Made by a program: the position numbers and the translations under genes
Shown: piece by piece, positions 22,961 to 35,305 of the stretch
Position numbering within the stretch: position 1 is the first letter of the stretch
Layout of the letters: each line of letters starts with the position of its first letter
Origin: Cryptomeria japonica
Taxonomy: Eukaryota; Streptophyta; Pinopsida; Cupressales; Cupressaceae
Length of the DNA stretch: 64,000 bases
NCBI RefSeq assembly: GCF_030272615.1
Contig: NC_081414.1
Span: forward strand, 307,497,164-307,561,163
Direction of reading: 5' to 3'
Notes under the pieces: generated by a model
Databases searched by the model: none
What the model was told of the DNA's origin: nothing
The model's input: only the letters and a program-made list of their open reading frames with translations

Positions 22961-23960
22961 GATAAAGCGGTAATCAAGGAGCGGTTGAGGTTTTCTTGAT
23001 TAATGTATAGAGATTTCTATAAAATCCAATGGTCATGCTTATACCGATTTGTTTGTAATCTCGATGAGAGGATTAGATTTTTGTTGTGTTATTGACCTAA
23101 TTGATTTGTATTTAAGGTCGATGAAGTTGTTTTGTTTAGTGTTGGCAAGAGTTGGCAGAAATCAATTGAGTGTGTGATTGTCGAATCGAAGAATGAGTCT
23201 GCAATTTCAGTAAAGGCAAATAGAATCTTAAATGGATCTGATCAAGCAAATGTAGTGCTACTCAAACAGATCAAGAAACTCCTGTTGTTTTCTAACAATT
23301 ATAGTAGAATTGAAATACCCTAACTGGGTAAGCTCTAACAAGATTGGTTACTTATTAAATCCTCTAACAAGGTGGTCCATTAGATTGGATTTTCAAATCC
23401 TCTACTAAGGTTACTCCTTACAGAGTATTTTCTTCTAACAAGGCATTTGTAGTCAATCCCTTAACCAGGTGATTCCTAACAGGATCAGTTCTTAACAAGA
23501 CTTTTGTAAAAGATTTAACAGGCTTGGCTCCTAATAGGGCGAACTTCAGAAGAGTTTAGATATGATCTTGTGAGTCTCATCTCACACTGGTTTTTACCTA
23601 TTTGGGTTTTCCACGTATAAATACTTGTGTCATGTGGTTAATGTTTTTGTGGTTATGATCTTATGATTGATTTGATTAACTATTTCTAACAATGCATGAT
23701 AACTGTATGCATTAAGAAGTGAAGTATTGACATATGATAAAGCATTTGGATGTTTACAAGTTAAATGATGTTTACTGTTAAGTTGATGTAATAGTCAACC
23801 GGTATTCTTATGAGTATTGATCTTGACAGTGGTATTTCATTGATAAGATTGCTTTGCACGTTTGAGTTTGAGTTTAGAAGTTATTATCAGTTTTTCTAGT
23901 TATTGATTCACCCCCCCTCTCAGTAGTCTACCAGATACTTATTCTTTCATCATACCATCA
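22961..23960 (+). mobile_element. Element A 3' LTR, first 442 bp deleted
   Basis: 1000 bp that pair end to end with 12321-13320 of the 5' LTR. TATA-like CTATAAAAT lies near 23017, a 7-base C tract near 23910, and it ends CATACCATCA at 23960. The left edge is a deletion junction inside RT. The bases GATAA at the junction also occur in the RT of element E at the equivalent place, so short homology may have guided the deletion. Confidence 0.8.
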
Positions 23961-24790
23961 AGAAACAATGTAACTAACATGAAAATGATAAAATTGATGA
24001 AAATAATGCATTTTTATTTTGTTTATCCCAGTATACTCAATCAATTACTTCACATAACAACCATTGATACTATGGAATAATTAAAGGATAGCCTTGTGAA
24101 TGAGATATGAAATGCAATACTTAATCTAAATGCATGAAATGTCATCTTACTCAACATATTTTCATATTGCTTTTTCATTATTGAGCTTTTAAAATGTTGT
24201 AAGAAAATACAAGCACCTAGGTATTATTAAAACAGGATGACCTGAGTATTTCTTACATGGATTTTGATTTAGCAACTTAATACAAGAATATAGGTATAAT
24301 TGAACCAAGATGACCTGATTATCCCTTGCATGTATCAATAGACAAGGGTTATCACATTTCATATATAAACCCATAATGTCCTCGATGATCTTTTGCCAAT
24401 CATGTCCCTAGTTATGTTCATACACTACTGAAGAATAATCCACAAGTCAAAAACAAAGAAAATGATCATTATCCATCATAGCTCCTCTAGTCTCAGACAT
24501 CCTTGAGTAGCATAAGAAACATGATAATGAAAATCAAAACACAACCACTGAACCTTCTTGCCATAGATATGTTTCCTAGTAAAAAAAAATATAATCATCC
24601 CAATAGTTATTGTTGATCTGTGATGTTAGTGTTTCACAATTTGGTTGCATGTCAATATTCAATGGTCCATGTCATGATTTTGTTTAAGGCTCATTGTTAT
24701 GTTTCATGTTGTTTGGAGATGTATATCAAAATCCAAATTGTTACCCTCTTAATTATGACATCAATGATCCCATTCTTTAACCAAGTCAAG
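23961..24790. other. Unassigned spacer, possibly 3' LTR of element G
   Basis: Lies between element A and the 3' end of gypsy element G (minus strand). By position it should contain G's 3' LTR, but I cannot find convincing TG...CA ends or a match to the right side of G. No gene is seen. Confidence 0.35.
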
Positions 24791-25258
24791 GATTTGCCCC
24801 CAGTCAACGAGAGGGTCGATTTATTATGGATGGAGAAATATGGAGGGATGATGACACTTTATTATGGAATGGGTAGAGTAGGCATAGATAAGAACTAGTA
24901 CACAAGACTTGGTAGGATTTTATTGGTGGGGTACATACACTGGGTATGGGTAAGATATTGGTAGGATTATTGCACTTTGGGATATGTACAAGGCATATGG
25001 ATAGGATTATGATCAGATGGATATATACAATGATTATGGATATTAATAAGAACCTAGAATCCAAATAGATGGAATAGCTATTTTATCACAAGTAGTGCCT
25101 ATTTCCAGGTTTTCACCACTTATTTTTATTGCACTTTTTATTGTTATTTGATATTTTTGTTCTTTTCTCATCATTTTTTTATTTTTTAATATTTTTATTA
25201 TTTTTTTATTCTTTTGTATTTTTGCCCCTTGCATTAGGGTTTTCTGAGAAGCTAAGTA
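24791..25258 (-). other. Element G 3' untranslated region and polypurine-like tract
   Basis: After the integrase stop at about 25257 the minus strand runs through an A-rich stretch (25140-25230) to TTGACTGGGGGCAAATC at 24791-24807, the style of polypurine tract seen at gypsy 3' ends. No gene. Confidence 0.45.
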
Positions 25259-26430
25259 TAAAACTTACGAAGATGCATATTGTTGATTGGATCATCCAAT
25301 AGCTCACCTTCTGGTGTGGATGGTTGATAGGCCCCTAATTCATAAGTAGCTACAATAACATAAGGACCAAGCTAGTTTGGCTCAAATTTAGCTTTCTTTT
25401 CCCTATCCTGTTGATTCCTAGGATTTTCCTTCAATACAAGATCACCAACTTGAAACACACGGGACTCAACTTTGTGATTATAGCTTTTGGACATCCATTG
25501 TTGATAATTCTTAAGATGATTAAAAGCCTTCTGACATCGCTCATCCAACAACTCAAGTTCTTATAGTCTAGAAACACAATAATACTCATCTGGTATCAAG
25601 CTTATCAGTGAAACTCGAAGAGAAGGTAACTCAACCTCTATGGGAAAGATGGCTTCAAAACCATAGACAAGAGCATGTGGTGTGGAACTAGTGGGTGTTC
25701 AGATACTCATTTGATAGGTCCATAAGGTAGGGTTTAACTGGGCATGCCAATCATGACCGACATCATTTATTGTCTTCTTTAATATTTTCAGGATTGTTTT
25801 GTTCGAAGCCTCAACCTACCCTTTTCCTTGAGGATAATAGGGTGTGGAAAAGTGTTGTTGGATGTGGAATTTGTCATGAAACTCTTTAAAATCTTGATTC
25901 TGAAAAGGTCTTTCATTATCAGTGATAATGGATAGAGGGATTCTATAGTGACAAATGATATAGTTCAGGATAAATGAGGCAATCTATTTTCTTGTGACAA
26001 TAGTGAGAGGTATGACTTCAATCCACATTGTAAAGTACTCAATGGCAGTTATGATGAATTTGTGGCTATTAGAAGGGGATGGATGGATGTTTCCCACAAG
26101 GTCAAGTCCCCATTGACAAAAAGGCCATGTAATCACTAAAAGTTGCAACTCTTGAGCTATTGCATGTATAATATTACCATGGATCTGATACTTCTTGCAT
26201 TTCCTAACAAAATGATATGCATTTATTTTGATACTTGGCCAATAGTATCCTATACACGAGTTTCTTAGCCAAGGTAGGAGCATGAACCACTAGAGTGAGT
26301 CCCACAGACACCTTCATAAACTTCCCTTAAGGAAGTTTGATATTCATCACATTCCAGACACCTAAGGAGAGTACCATCAAGACCTTGTTGATATAGGGTA
26401 TCGACTACTATGGTATAACGGACAACTTGG
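25259..26430 (-). pseudogene. Element G integrase
   Basis: Inserts the cDNA into chromosomes. On the minus strand the zinc-binding HHCC region is visible around 26150-26290 (Trp-Leu-Arg, Tyr-Tyr-Trp-Pro, Cys-Lys-Lys-Cys-like). The core carries Asp in Trp-Gly-Leu-Asp-Leu-Val-Gly (about 26090), Asp in Ile-Thr-Asp-Asn-Glu-Arg-Pro-Phe (about 25910, Glu where Gly is usual) and Glu in Val-Glu-Ala-Ser-Asn-Lys-Thr (about 25815). A Leu-Gly-Pro-Tyr-Val-Ile C-terminal segment ends at 25259. There is no chromodomain. In-frame stops and short frameshifts are present. Confidence 0.8.
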
Positions 26431-27480
26431 CAAATGAAGGTTCATTTCTGGTTATTAGATAGGTCGGGTGGTAAGGTATTGTTATTTAGATATGTATATA
26501 TGTTTCCATATAAAGTGGAATTAGGTCCAATCAAATGACATATAATGCAGGATTCAGGATCTTCATATGCACGAGTAGATAGTTGTTCCACCAAGAACTC
26601 ATAACATGCTTATTTTTCTGGTATATCCACGAGTGAGGCAATGGTTGCCATGACATCTGTTGATCTATTATCTAGTCTTGGTTTTTGCTCAAAATGAATG
26701 AGGATAAATTACTTCTTGAAGTCATCTAGCATACACTTGTACAACATCAACTTTTCATCCTTGGTTTAATACTCATCATTCACTTGATTGATGACTAGTT
26801 GAGAATCTCCATAAACATTCAATTGTGTGATCTTCCACTCTACTTCCATCTTGATTCATGTCATGAGTGCTTCATACTCATCCATATTGTTAGTACAAGG
26901 AAATAATAGTCTGTAGGATTTAGGTATAGTATCTCCTTATGGAGTAACAAATAAAATGCTAGCTCCTGGTCTATGTTGTTTATAAGACCCATCAAAGTAG
27001 AGTTTCCATGTTTGAATTGCGATAGTAAAAACTGTTCATCTAGAAATTTGGAATTTAATGGATAATAATCAAGTAGTGGTGATTCTATTAGCTGATCCAC
27101 AATCACTTGATCCTTGATAGCCTTTTTGTCCACATATTCTATGTAAAACTAGCTGAGAATCATAACCCACTTTGCTAGTCTTCTTGTCAAAGCTTCTTTA
27201 CTGAAAAAATATTTTAAGGGATCTATATTGGTGATAAGTTTGATTGGATGAGTTAACATGTAATGGCATAGTTTTTGTGTTACAAAGACCATAGTCAAGC
27301 ATGCCTACTCAATTGGTGTATAGATTATTCATTCTTTCTTTACAAAATCTTCTTGGTCTAGAAGAGCTCCAAGAGATGCCTCTATAGTTGATATGTAAAG
27401 AAAAAGTTATTTTCCTTCTATTGGCGGAATCTAGATTGGTGGATTCATCATGTACTCTTTTAATAACTGAAAAGGTTCTT
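26431..27480 (-). pseudogene. Element G RNase H region, with a second (archaeal-type) RNase H
   Basis: 27100-27420 reads as the RNase H-like domain that normally follows gypsy RT (Glu-Ala-Ser-Leu-Gly-Ala-Leu-Leu). Further on, around 27010-26700, a second domain starts Trp-Lys-Leu-Tyr-Phe-Asp-Gly-Ser. It continues with Cys-Thr-Asn-Asn and Glu-Tyr-Glu-Ala-Leu, then Tyr-Gly-Asp-Ser-Gln-Leu-Val-Ile near 26800, the pattern of the extra RNase H of Tat-lineage elements. Stops and a frameshift between the two RNase H blocks show decay. Confidence 0.7.
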
Positions 27481-29131
27481 CACGCTTGCCATGCCATATG
27501 AAAGATATATTTTTATGCAATAGATGAACAAAGGGATGACACCTATCTACTAGCTATGATATGAACATCTGGATTAATTATTATTTGCCTTGGAGGGATC
27601 TCAATTGCCTAATGTTTTTTGGTGGTGGCATTTCCATGATTTCTTTGACTTTTTCTAGATCCACCTCGATTCCATTTTCAGAGACTATAAATCCTAGAAG
27701 TTTGCTGGATGTGACTCTGAACACACACTTCTTCAGATTTAGGTGGACATTGAACTTCTCCATGCGTTGAAAGATCTTTTCTATTATACTCAAAATTTAT
27801 TCTCTGGTGAATGTTTTACCCAAGATATCATCTACATAATCCTCCATAAAAGTGTGTATCATATCATGGAAGATAGTAGTCATTTATCTTTGGTATGTTT
27901 CTCTTACATTCTTTGAACCAAATGGCACCATGTTCCAACACTATGTACCCCATGGATAGGTGAAAGTTATTTTATCTTGATTTGACTGTAACTAGAAAAT
28001 CCATCCATTGATGATAACATAACATGTCCCACAATCAAATCCACAATGATATCTATGTTAGGTAAAGGAAAATCATCCTTTGGGCATGATTTATTTAGAT
28101 CTCAAAAATCTATACATCGTCTGATGCTTTTGCCTCATTTTGAAACAAGTACAATGTTGGATATCCATTCAACATAGTCAATTGATCTAATAAATCCTAC
28201 ATCCAACAACTTCTTCAATTCTACTTTGACCAAAAGAGCTATATGTGGATACATTTTCTTTAACTTTTGTTTTACTGGCTTGACCCCAAGAGCTATGGAT
28301 AAATGATGCATGATAAGATCTGGATCTAAGCCCGACATATCTACATAGGACCAAGAAAAAAATATTTGTTTCTCTTTGAAAAATCTGACAAAATTCTCCT
28401 TTTCTTGAGTTAATAAAGAGGCTACTAGATGAATGGTCTTAGGGCTTTCCTCTATTTCAAAGTTGACAAGATTTGTTGGCTCAATCACAATTGAAGATCT
28501 CTCCTGATATGGTGGTTGGCGAAGAATGTCAAGTCTTTCATCCTTTGGTACCTCAAAGAGTTTTTCACCATTAGATGTGTCCTTTATTTTTCTTTTATCT
28601 TGATCTAACACTACCACATTGTGGTTTTCATCATTAAATATATTTTCTATTTTCATATTTTTGCGACTGAAAAAATTGATGTTTTCTCCATAAGAAGTCA
28701 TGTTATTTAGTTCATAAGTAAATCTTGTGTTATAACCTCCTGCAAATGAAGGATCCTTGGGATTCAAATAATCAATTATAGCATTGTCATTATTAAAGGT
28801 CTCAAGCTCAAATGTGTTTTCTTACCCCCAATCTATGAGTTCGGGGTGTACAAGAGGAAGGAGATCATCTAGTTGTTTGGTATCAAGGAATATAATGGTT
28901 AGGTAATAGAATTTTTTGAGGTTTACAAAAATATCTTCAAGGTCAAGATCGATAATCACCTCAATGTAATATTTTGCATCCGATATCTGACCCTCCTCGT
29001 AGGAGTCGCTCTCGTTATTCTGTGAATCTTTCTTTAGTGGTCTAGACATTGAACTTTGTACCTTATCGTACGTTCTAGTAGAATGATAAGAGTGAGTCAC
29101 ATCTATCCTCTTTTCTTTGGAAGACACCTTA
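27481..29131 (-). pseudogene. Element G linker and reverse transcriptase
   Basis: From 29131 leftwards, an acidic linker (28822-29127) precedes the RT. The RT N-terminus holds Phe-Ser-Trp-Ser-Tyr-x-Asp-Met-Ser-Gly-Leu and His-x-Leu-Ser (28320-28400), as usual for gypsy. The fingers segment ends Trp-Ile-Ser-Asn-Ile-Val-Leu-Val-Ser-Lys at 28135. The catalytic Tyr-Val-Asp-Asp box is at 27827-27838. Leu-Gly-Phe-Ile-Val-Ser and Lys-Val-Lys-Glu-Ile follow at 27640-27710. Stops between 27795 and 28135 break the palm. The linker joins in phase to the G-patch frame at 49678 when element E is discounted. Confidence 0.8.
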
Positions 29132-29136
29132 GAAAG

Positions 29137-30381
29137 TGTTGGACATTGTTGCTGCTAGGATATGTTGTTGTCATTGATGTCAACATATTCCGATGATTTA
29201 TTGCTCTGGTGGTTGAATATTGGTTTATTGGGATCATGGTTTGGTATATGGAGTATTTATAATATCGTTATATCCTTTTGTATTGGTTTGAATGATCTAG
29301 AATCTTAATTGATCATATCATATGATCCAATTTGCAGTTTGGTTTTTCTGATCAGTGCTTTGCAGAGTTTGGTATTTCCTTCGGTATATTCCGCTGTGAT
29401 CAAATCTTGTGCTACAATTTTGGGAGATTGTTTTGGATGTTCATGTGTATCTTCATTTCAGATGGTTCATGATTTGGTGTTGTGCAAGCTCTCTTTCTAG
29501 TCCGATTTGTTGGTGTTTGAGTGTTCTTGATTTTCAAATGTTGATCGATGAAGATTTGATAAGTGGTGTTTGTACAACTATTACAAATGATTCTAACATG
29601 CTTGCTGGTATTTCCTAATTGTGTCCAATTTGTTTTGGTGGTCCACACTGATCCTTGTTCATGTTCTTGATAATTTTTCTAAATCGGTGATCTTCTTCAT
29701 GTCATGCGGTATTCTTGGTGGTCGATCTTGGCATAATTTTTGGTGGCAGTTGATCTTTGTATCATTTGATGTAATTTTGTAATTGTGAGTTGACAATTTA
29801 GCCATCCTTGTTGCCAAGGTTGATGATTGGTATATATAGAGGTTTTATTCATGTAATTTAAATATTGGTGATGTGTTTGCATTATCAAAGACTGTTATAT
29901 GTGGTGCTTAATAAAATTATCCTTCAGTGTGGTGTATTGAGCATAGATTGTTGCAGAGCAGACAAATGTGCTTAACTAGAATTATCATAAGGCATAGGGA
30001 GATCCTATATTTGTAGTTCATATAATCCGGATTGTAGTCCAATCATTATTGTAAGGTAGTGAACCTTCCCTATGGGTTGTAGCCTTTCGGGCCATCCTAT
30101 TTTGAGCAGTGAGCTCTAGGCAATGTGCATTCCCCTTTGTAATATTTACACATACTATTGTAGAGTATCATCTTATTGTGGGTAGGTTCCCACCATGGTT
30201 TTTCCCTTAACCGAGTTTTCCACGTCAAAATATTGGTGTTGTGTGTTGTGTTGTCAATTTTCTTATCTTTGTTATTATTGTAGTTTATCATAATTACATT
30301 TGAGGTTAAGTTTGATAATCCAGTGAAAACTGATTCACCCCCCCCCCCCCTCTCAGTTTTCCTTCATTATTGTTGCCAACA
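29137..30381 (+). mobile_element. Element E 5' LTR (1245 bp)
   Basis: It starts TGTTGGACATTGTTGC and has TTGTCATTGATGTCAA at 29168-29183, TATA-like TATATATAG at 29831-29839, GGTTTTTCCCTTAACCGAG near 30198, and TGATTCAC with a 13-base C run then TCTCAG at 30331-30356. It ends CCAACA at 30381. It lacks several small blocks present in the 3' LTR, about 97 bp in total. Confidence 0.85.
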
Positions 30382-30395
30382 ATTGGTATCAGATT
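30382..30395 (+). other. Element E primer-binding site
   Basis: ATTGGTATCAGATT follows the LTR directly, close to the initiator-Met type. Confidence 0.75.
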
Positions 30396-30437
30396 TAGAT
30401 CCTCTAGAAGAAGCTTGACCGCTTAAGGAGATCCGAG

Positions 30438-31087
30438 ATGGCAACTGGAAGTGTTATTTTTAAGAAGGAGAGTATGAGATTCGATGGAAGTAATTATGCT
30501 ATATGGAAGAACCGGATGGAGGTGCACTTGACATGTCTTGGAGAGGATTACTAGAAGATTAGAAAGGAAGCCTATTATGTTCTTCAGAATAGACCGGTTA
30601 CTGCTACTGGGATCAAGGATGCTGAAAATAACATTACAGCTAAGGAAGCATTGTTGAGTGCCCTGACTGATTCTGAGATCAGTAATGTGATGGGACTTCA
30701 GACTACATATGAGATCTAGGAGAAGCTTGAGACCTTGTATGAAGGAGACAAACAAGTCAAAGTTGCTAAGTTGCAGAGCTTGAAAGGGAAGTATGAGATG
30801 TTGAAGATGAGAGAAGGTGAGAACATAAACTCCTTCATGGCTAAGGTGAATGAACTTGTCCTAGGTATCAGATGTGTCAGTAGAACCATTGAAGAAGATG
30901 AAATTTTTGCTAAGGTGATGAGATCATTGCCTCTTTCTTAAAAACATAAGGTAGCTACTATTGATGAGATCCAGGGTGTGACTACTATGACAAGAGATAT
31001 GTTGGTTGGAAAGATTGTTGCATTTGAACTAAGCGAATTTGGTGAATCGCATGGAAAGTCTGAGAATGTGTTGTTAATTTTGAGTCA
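30438..31087 (+). pseudogene. gag: Element E gag (UBN2-type), 3' part deleted
   Basis: ATG 30438 opens a copia gag. It has Phe-Asp-Gly-Ser-Asn-Tyr-Ala-Ile-Trp-Lys near residue 14, a Leu-Ser-Ala-Leu-Thr-Asp segment, Leu-Glu-Thr-Leu-Tyr-Glu-Gly near residue 95, then Lys-Leu-Gln-Ser-Leu-Lys-Gly-Lys-Tyr-Glu and a Val-Met-Arg-Ser-Leu-Pro motif. Stops at 30552, 30717 and 30939 are TAG or TAA. After 31083 the sequence jumps into the GAG-pre-integrase domain. The knuckle and the Asp-Ser-Gly protease are missing. Confidence 0.8.
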
Positions 31088-31980
31088 ATGATTAAGATTA
31101 GTTATGCTCAAGTTGCTGGATATTTGCCTAAAATGGTTAATCCTGCTAATCTGGTATGTAAGGAATGTCAAATGGGTAAGAAAACAAGAATTTCTTTCAA
31201 GAGCAAGCAGTATTCATCTGATGGATTGCTAGATCTTGTGTATATTGACCTATGGACCTGCTGTAATAAGAAGTGTGCATGGTGACAAATATTTCATGTT
31301 ACTAATTGATGATTATTCTAGGATGATGTGGGTTTCCTTTTTTAGGGAGAAATTAGAAGCATTGGACAAATTTAAGATATTCAAAGAAAAAGTTAAAACT
31401 GAGACAGGACTGAAGTTGAAATGTCTGAGATTTGACAGAGGTGGAGAATTTTGTTATGGTGAGTTTGACTAATTTTGTGAGAAGCATGGAATTAGAAGAC
31501 AATTATCTACTCCTAGAACCTCACAGCAAAATGGAGTTGTTGAAAGGAAGAACAAAACTATCTTGGATGTTGCAAGGAATATGTTGATTGAAGGGAATGT
31601 TTCGAAGATCTATTGGAGAGAAGTTGTTAGCTTTGTTGTTTACACATTCAACTGAGTTTATATAAAAGTTGATACCGGTAAGACTCCTTATGAGCTATGG
31701 TTTGGTGATGTTCCTACTGTGAGATATTTCAGAATTTTTGGAAGCAAGTGTTTTATCAAGAGAGATGATGATATATGAAAGTTTGATGCAAGAATTGATG
31801 AAGGAATTTTCTTTGGATATTCAACAAAGAGAAAATCCTACTAGTGCTACAATAAGAGATTGAGAAAGATACTGGAAAGTGCAAATGTGAAGGTTGATGA
31901 GAACTATGGAAAAGAGATTAGAGCATGCAGATATGATGATGATCAAGATGTTGCTTTAACACTAAATCAAACTAAAGATT
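31088..31980 (+). pseudogene. Element E integrase
   Basis: The GAG-pre-integrase remnant has Cys-Lys-Glu-Cys-Gln-Met-Gly-Lys near 31155. The core shows Leu-Ile-Asp-Asp-Tyr-Ser-Arg-Met-Met-Trp (31299-31330), an Arg-Phe-Asp-Arg-Gly-Gly-Glu-Phe motif (31428-31450) and Gly-Val-Val-Glu-Arg-Lys-Asn (31534-31554). It ends with Phe-Gly-Ser-Lys-Cys-Phe and the Phe-Phe-Gly-Tyr-Ser-Thr-Lys segment. A frameshift lies near 31240 and stops are at about 31470, 31653, 31776 and 31842. Confidence 0.8.
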
Positions 31981-33503
31981 GAAGCAGAATGATTTGGTAG
32001 AATCTCTTAACCCGAATATTGTTGCTGTTGGTAGAGAGATGCGAGAACCCAAAAATCAGAATAATCATAAGACTCTAAAGTATGTGAGATTAAATCATTC
32101 TAAAAATCAGATCATTGGTGATAAAAATAAAGGTGTAATGACAAGGAGAAGGATAGCTACTGAAGAGCTATGTTTGATTTCTAAAATTGAACCTAAAGAT
32201 GTTGTTGAAGATTGAAAAGATGAAGATTGGATGAAGGCTATGAAATAAGAGTTGAATCAGATTGAAAATAATAACACATGGGAACTAGTGCCTAGACCAA
32301 AAGATAAGAATGTGATTGGTACTAAATGGGTATTCAGGAACAAATTGAATGAGGTCAGTGAAGTAAGAAATAAAGAAAGAGTGGTATGAAAAGGATATTC
32401 ACAGAAAGAAGGAATTGATTATCAGGAGATTTTTGCTTTGGTAGCTAGACTTGAAGCTATTAGACTATTGCTTGCATATGCTGCCTATAAGGATTTCAAG
32501 GTATATCAAATGGATGTCAAGTCATCCTTTTTGAATGGTGATATTAAGGAAGAAGTCTACATTGAGCAACTTGATGGATTTTCACTATCAGATGATGGAG
32601 ATATGGTATGAAAACTGAAGCTTTATGGGTTAAAGTAAGCCCCTAGAGTCTGGTATGCTAGATTGGATAAGTATTTGCTGAAATTAGGATTTAATAAAGG
32701 TACTATTGATAGTAATTTATATCTCAAGGTTGAGAATGATAACATTTTGATTTTTGAAGTTTTTGTTGATGACATTATCTTTGGAGGAGATGATAACTTA
32801 AGTATGAAGTTTGTCGGTGATATGCAAAAAGAATTTGAGATGTCTATGATAGGGGAGATGAAGTTTTTCTTTCTTAGGTTTGTAGATTTCACAGACTGGA
32901 AAAGGTATTTTTATATCTCAAGCTAAATATGTAAAGGAATTGCTAAAGAAGTTTGGGTTAGTAGATTCTAAACTAGGTGGAAATCCTATGGTGACTAGCT
33001 GCAAATTATCTAAGAATGATGAATCTCTCAAAGCTAATCAGACCTTCAACAGATCTATGGTTGGTGGACTGCTATACCTGACTCAGACTAGACCTGACAT
33101 TATGAATGTTGTGTGCATGGCTGCTAGATATCAAGTTGATCCAAAAGAGAGTCATGTCACTGTTGTAAAGAGGATATTCATATATCTAAAAGGAACTATG
33201 GATTATGGTTTGTGGTATCTCAAGAATGATAATTTCATGTTACGTGCTTACACTGATGCTGATTGGGATGGTGATGTTGATGACCAGAAGAGTACCTTCG
33301 GTGGTGCATTATTTTTGGGTAAGAAATTGGTTTCATGGGCAAGTAAGAAACAAGATTCAGTTTTCCTATCTATTGTTGAAGTTGAGTACATTGTTGCTAC
33401 CAGTAATTTCACTCAGGTAGATTGCATGAAACAAATGTTGAAGGATATCAGAGTTATCTATGATGAGCCCACTTTCATATATTGTGACAATTTCAGTGCT
33501 ATT
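31981..33503 (+). pseudogene. Element E reverse transcriptase and first part of RNase H
   Basis: Lys-Trp-Val-Phe-Arg-Asn-Lys-Leu-Asn opens the RT near 32325. The first catalytic Asp is in Gln-Met-Asp-Val-Lys-Ser (about 32506-32523). Val-Asp-Asp-Ile-Ile-Phe (the YVDD box, Phe for Tyr) lies near 32763-32780. RNase H begins near 32990 and shows Gln-Thr-Arg-Pro-Asp-Ile and Ala-Tyr-Thr-Asp-Ala-Asp-Trp (33247-33267). It also shows Ser-Trp-Ala-Ser-Lys-Lys-Gln and, near 33487, Cys-Asp-Asn. The domain is cut at 33503 by element F and resumes in phase at 47800. Confidence 0.85.
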
Positions 33504-35061
33504 TGTAGACACCTAGAACTTGCACAACAGATTAAATGAACTAATTCGCCTATTAATTAAATCTGCATTTAATTAATATCCTCTTTTCTTCTATTTTGAC
33601 CATTAATCAAATTAAAGATTTGATTAATATTCCCCTTCTTCTATCTAAGCCATTTAATTAAATTCACATTTAATTAAAAATCTCCATTTATCCCCTTTCC
33701 CATTTTAATTAAATCTACATTTAATTAAAATCCCTTTTGCATTTAAATAAATCAAATTTATTTGTAAATCCCCCCACTTGCAAAATCCTACAAATGCAAG
33801 TTGCATCCCTTTTGGCTAAATTAAATCATTTTATTTAACTAAAAATACTATTTTCCCTCACTCACTTGCATTCTCCTACATCTCCCACTTGCATCCTAAT
33901 ATTCTTCTAGAACCTCTCTAACCCCTAATTAATTAGCCTAAGTCTTCTAATCATGTCACATCCCTAAATTTGGGGGAGTCACTTCTCCAACTTTGGAAGA
34001 AAGTCTTCTAAATGTGTTGAAGACTCTACCTTCTTCAACAAGTTAATTTGTTGAGTCTTCCAAACATGTAAGCCTCTTACCTAAACCACTAGCGGTTTTC
34101 CTCTTTGGGCGAGTTAGCCTCCAAAGTCTTCAAAAGACATTTAATGCCTCTTACAATCCCACACCCCTTAGCCATGAAGGTTTCCCCTTTAACCATTTTT
34201 CCATGTTGCACAAGAGTTTACCTCTTGGGTAATAGCATGCCTCCTTGGTTAATGACATTATCCAATGATGTTACCCCTTGAGGTTATCCCTAATGCTTAC
34301 TTAGCATCTAATGCTTTCTTAGCATCCTCTCAAGCCATCTCAAGGTGACATTTGTGAACTTGAGATTGGATTGAATTCCTCCCATGGATTGATAACATTC
34401 AATCCTAGCCCTTGTTGAGATTACTCAATATCAACCATCCATTTCTATATTTTCCCTATAAATAGAGCCCATTCCTTCTTCAATCCATCAAGTCTTTTAT
34501 GCATCAAAATTATAGTAATTGTGTAGGTTAAGGAGCTCAATCAAGTCATCTTCAAGCATCCAAGCATTAGCATCATACCATTTTAGCTTTATTTAGCATA
34601 TTTTAGGACATCATCTAGCTTAATTTCATATCTTTTCATAGCATCTTATCTTCATCTAGCTTAAATACATCATCTTAACTTTCAATTTGGAATCAACATA
34701 GTTTCATATCATCTTCATCATCTTGAGAATTTAGTCTTGCATCTTGCATCCTAACTTGCATCCTTCATCGTCATCTTCATCTCTTAGCACTCACTAGAAT
34801 TCTAGTTGCATCCATTTTGACTCTAGTAGCACTTTTCATATAACTCGTTCTTTAGGTTGTCATCTTGAGGGTCAAGTGATCTTATAAGTGAGGGCCACCT
34901 TGAATCTTAGAGATCTTTAGAGATAGAGGACAATGAGGTGATTTTAGAGTTTTTAATCTATTCATGTGTTTTGATTTCTAACATCTAATGCAATACTTCA
35001 TTGGTGTATTTTAAGTGTTTTCCCTCTTGCAGGTGGAAGACCACATTTCCAGCATACATCA
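33504..35061 (+). mobile_element. Element F 5' LTR (1558 bp)
   Basis: It starts TGTAGACACCTAGAAC. Its first 300 bp alternate TTAATTAAAT-type runs. A TATA box CTATAAATAG lies at 34457-34466. It ends CATACATCA at 35061. Confidence 0.9.
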
Positions 35062-35081
35062 ATTGGCACCCATCATGGGGC
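35062..35081 (+). other. Element F primer-binding site
   Basis: ATTGGCACCCATCATGGGGC abuts the LTR. Plant gypsy elements commonly carry a close relative of this sequence here. It differs from the initiator-Met sites of the copia elements in this window. Confidence 0.7.
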
Positions 35082-35157
35082 TAATGTCCCTGAATTTAAT
35101 ATTTTTGCAAGTTTTTGTATTGTGAGAAATTGCAGGTTTTGCTTGAGCATGAAAGCT

Positions 35158-35305
35158 CATACGATATTTGGTTAGTTACAGTGCGATTTTGTTTATTTTG
35201 TTGTATGGGAAGCTAAGAATTGTCGTATGATATTATGCTAGTTATCATGCGATTTTGTTTTCTTTGTCGTATGGGCAAGTAAGAATTATCATATGGTCTT
35301 TTAGG
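35158..35305 (+). repeat. 65-bp tandem repeat, about 2.3 copies
   Basis: Units begin TCATACGATA (35158), TCGTATGATA (35223) and TCATATGGTC (35288), each carrying GCGATTTTGTTT and GTATGGG further in. Located in the leader of element F. Confidence 0.6.

Larger units (their letters stand above)
11879..23960 (+). mobile_element. Element A: decayed Ty1/copia retrotransposon, host of nested element B
   Basis: The order is 5' LTR (11879-13320), primer-binding site, gag (interrupted by element B at 14098-20623), zinc knuckle, protease, integrase, partial reverse transcriptase, then a 3' LTR fragment (22961-23960). RT after the LYGLKQA motif, all of RNase H, the polypurine tract and the first 442 bp of the 3' LTR are missing. 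The gene order protease-integrase-RT identifies copia (Pseudoviridae). The flanks (GCAAA left, AGAAA right) match at only three of five bases, so no clear target-site duplication is seen. Many stops and at least two frameshifts make it inactive. Confidence 0.85.
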
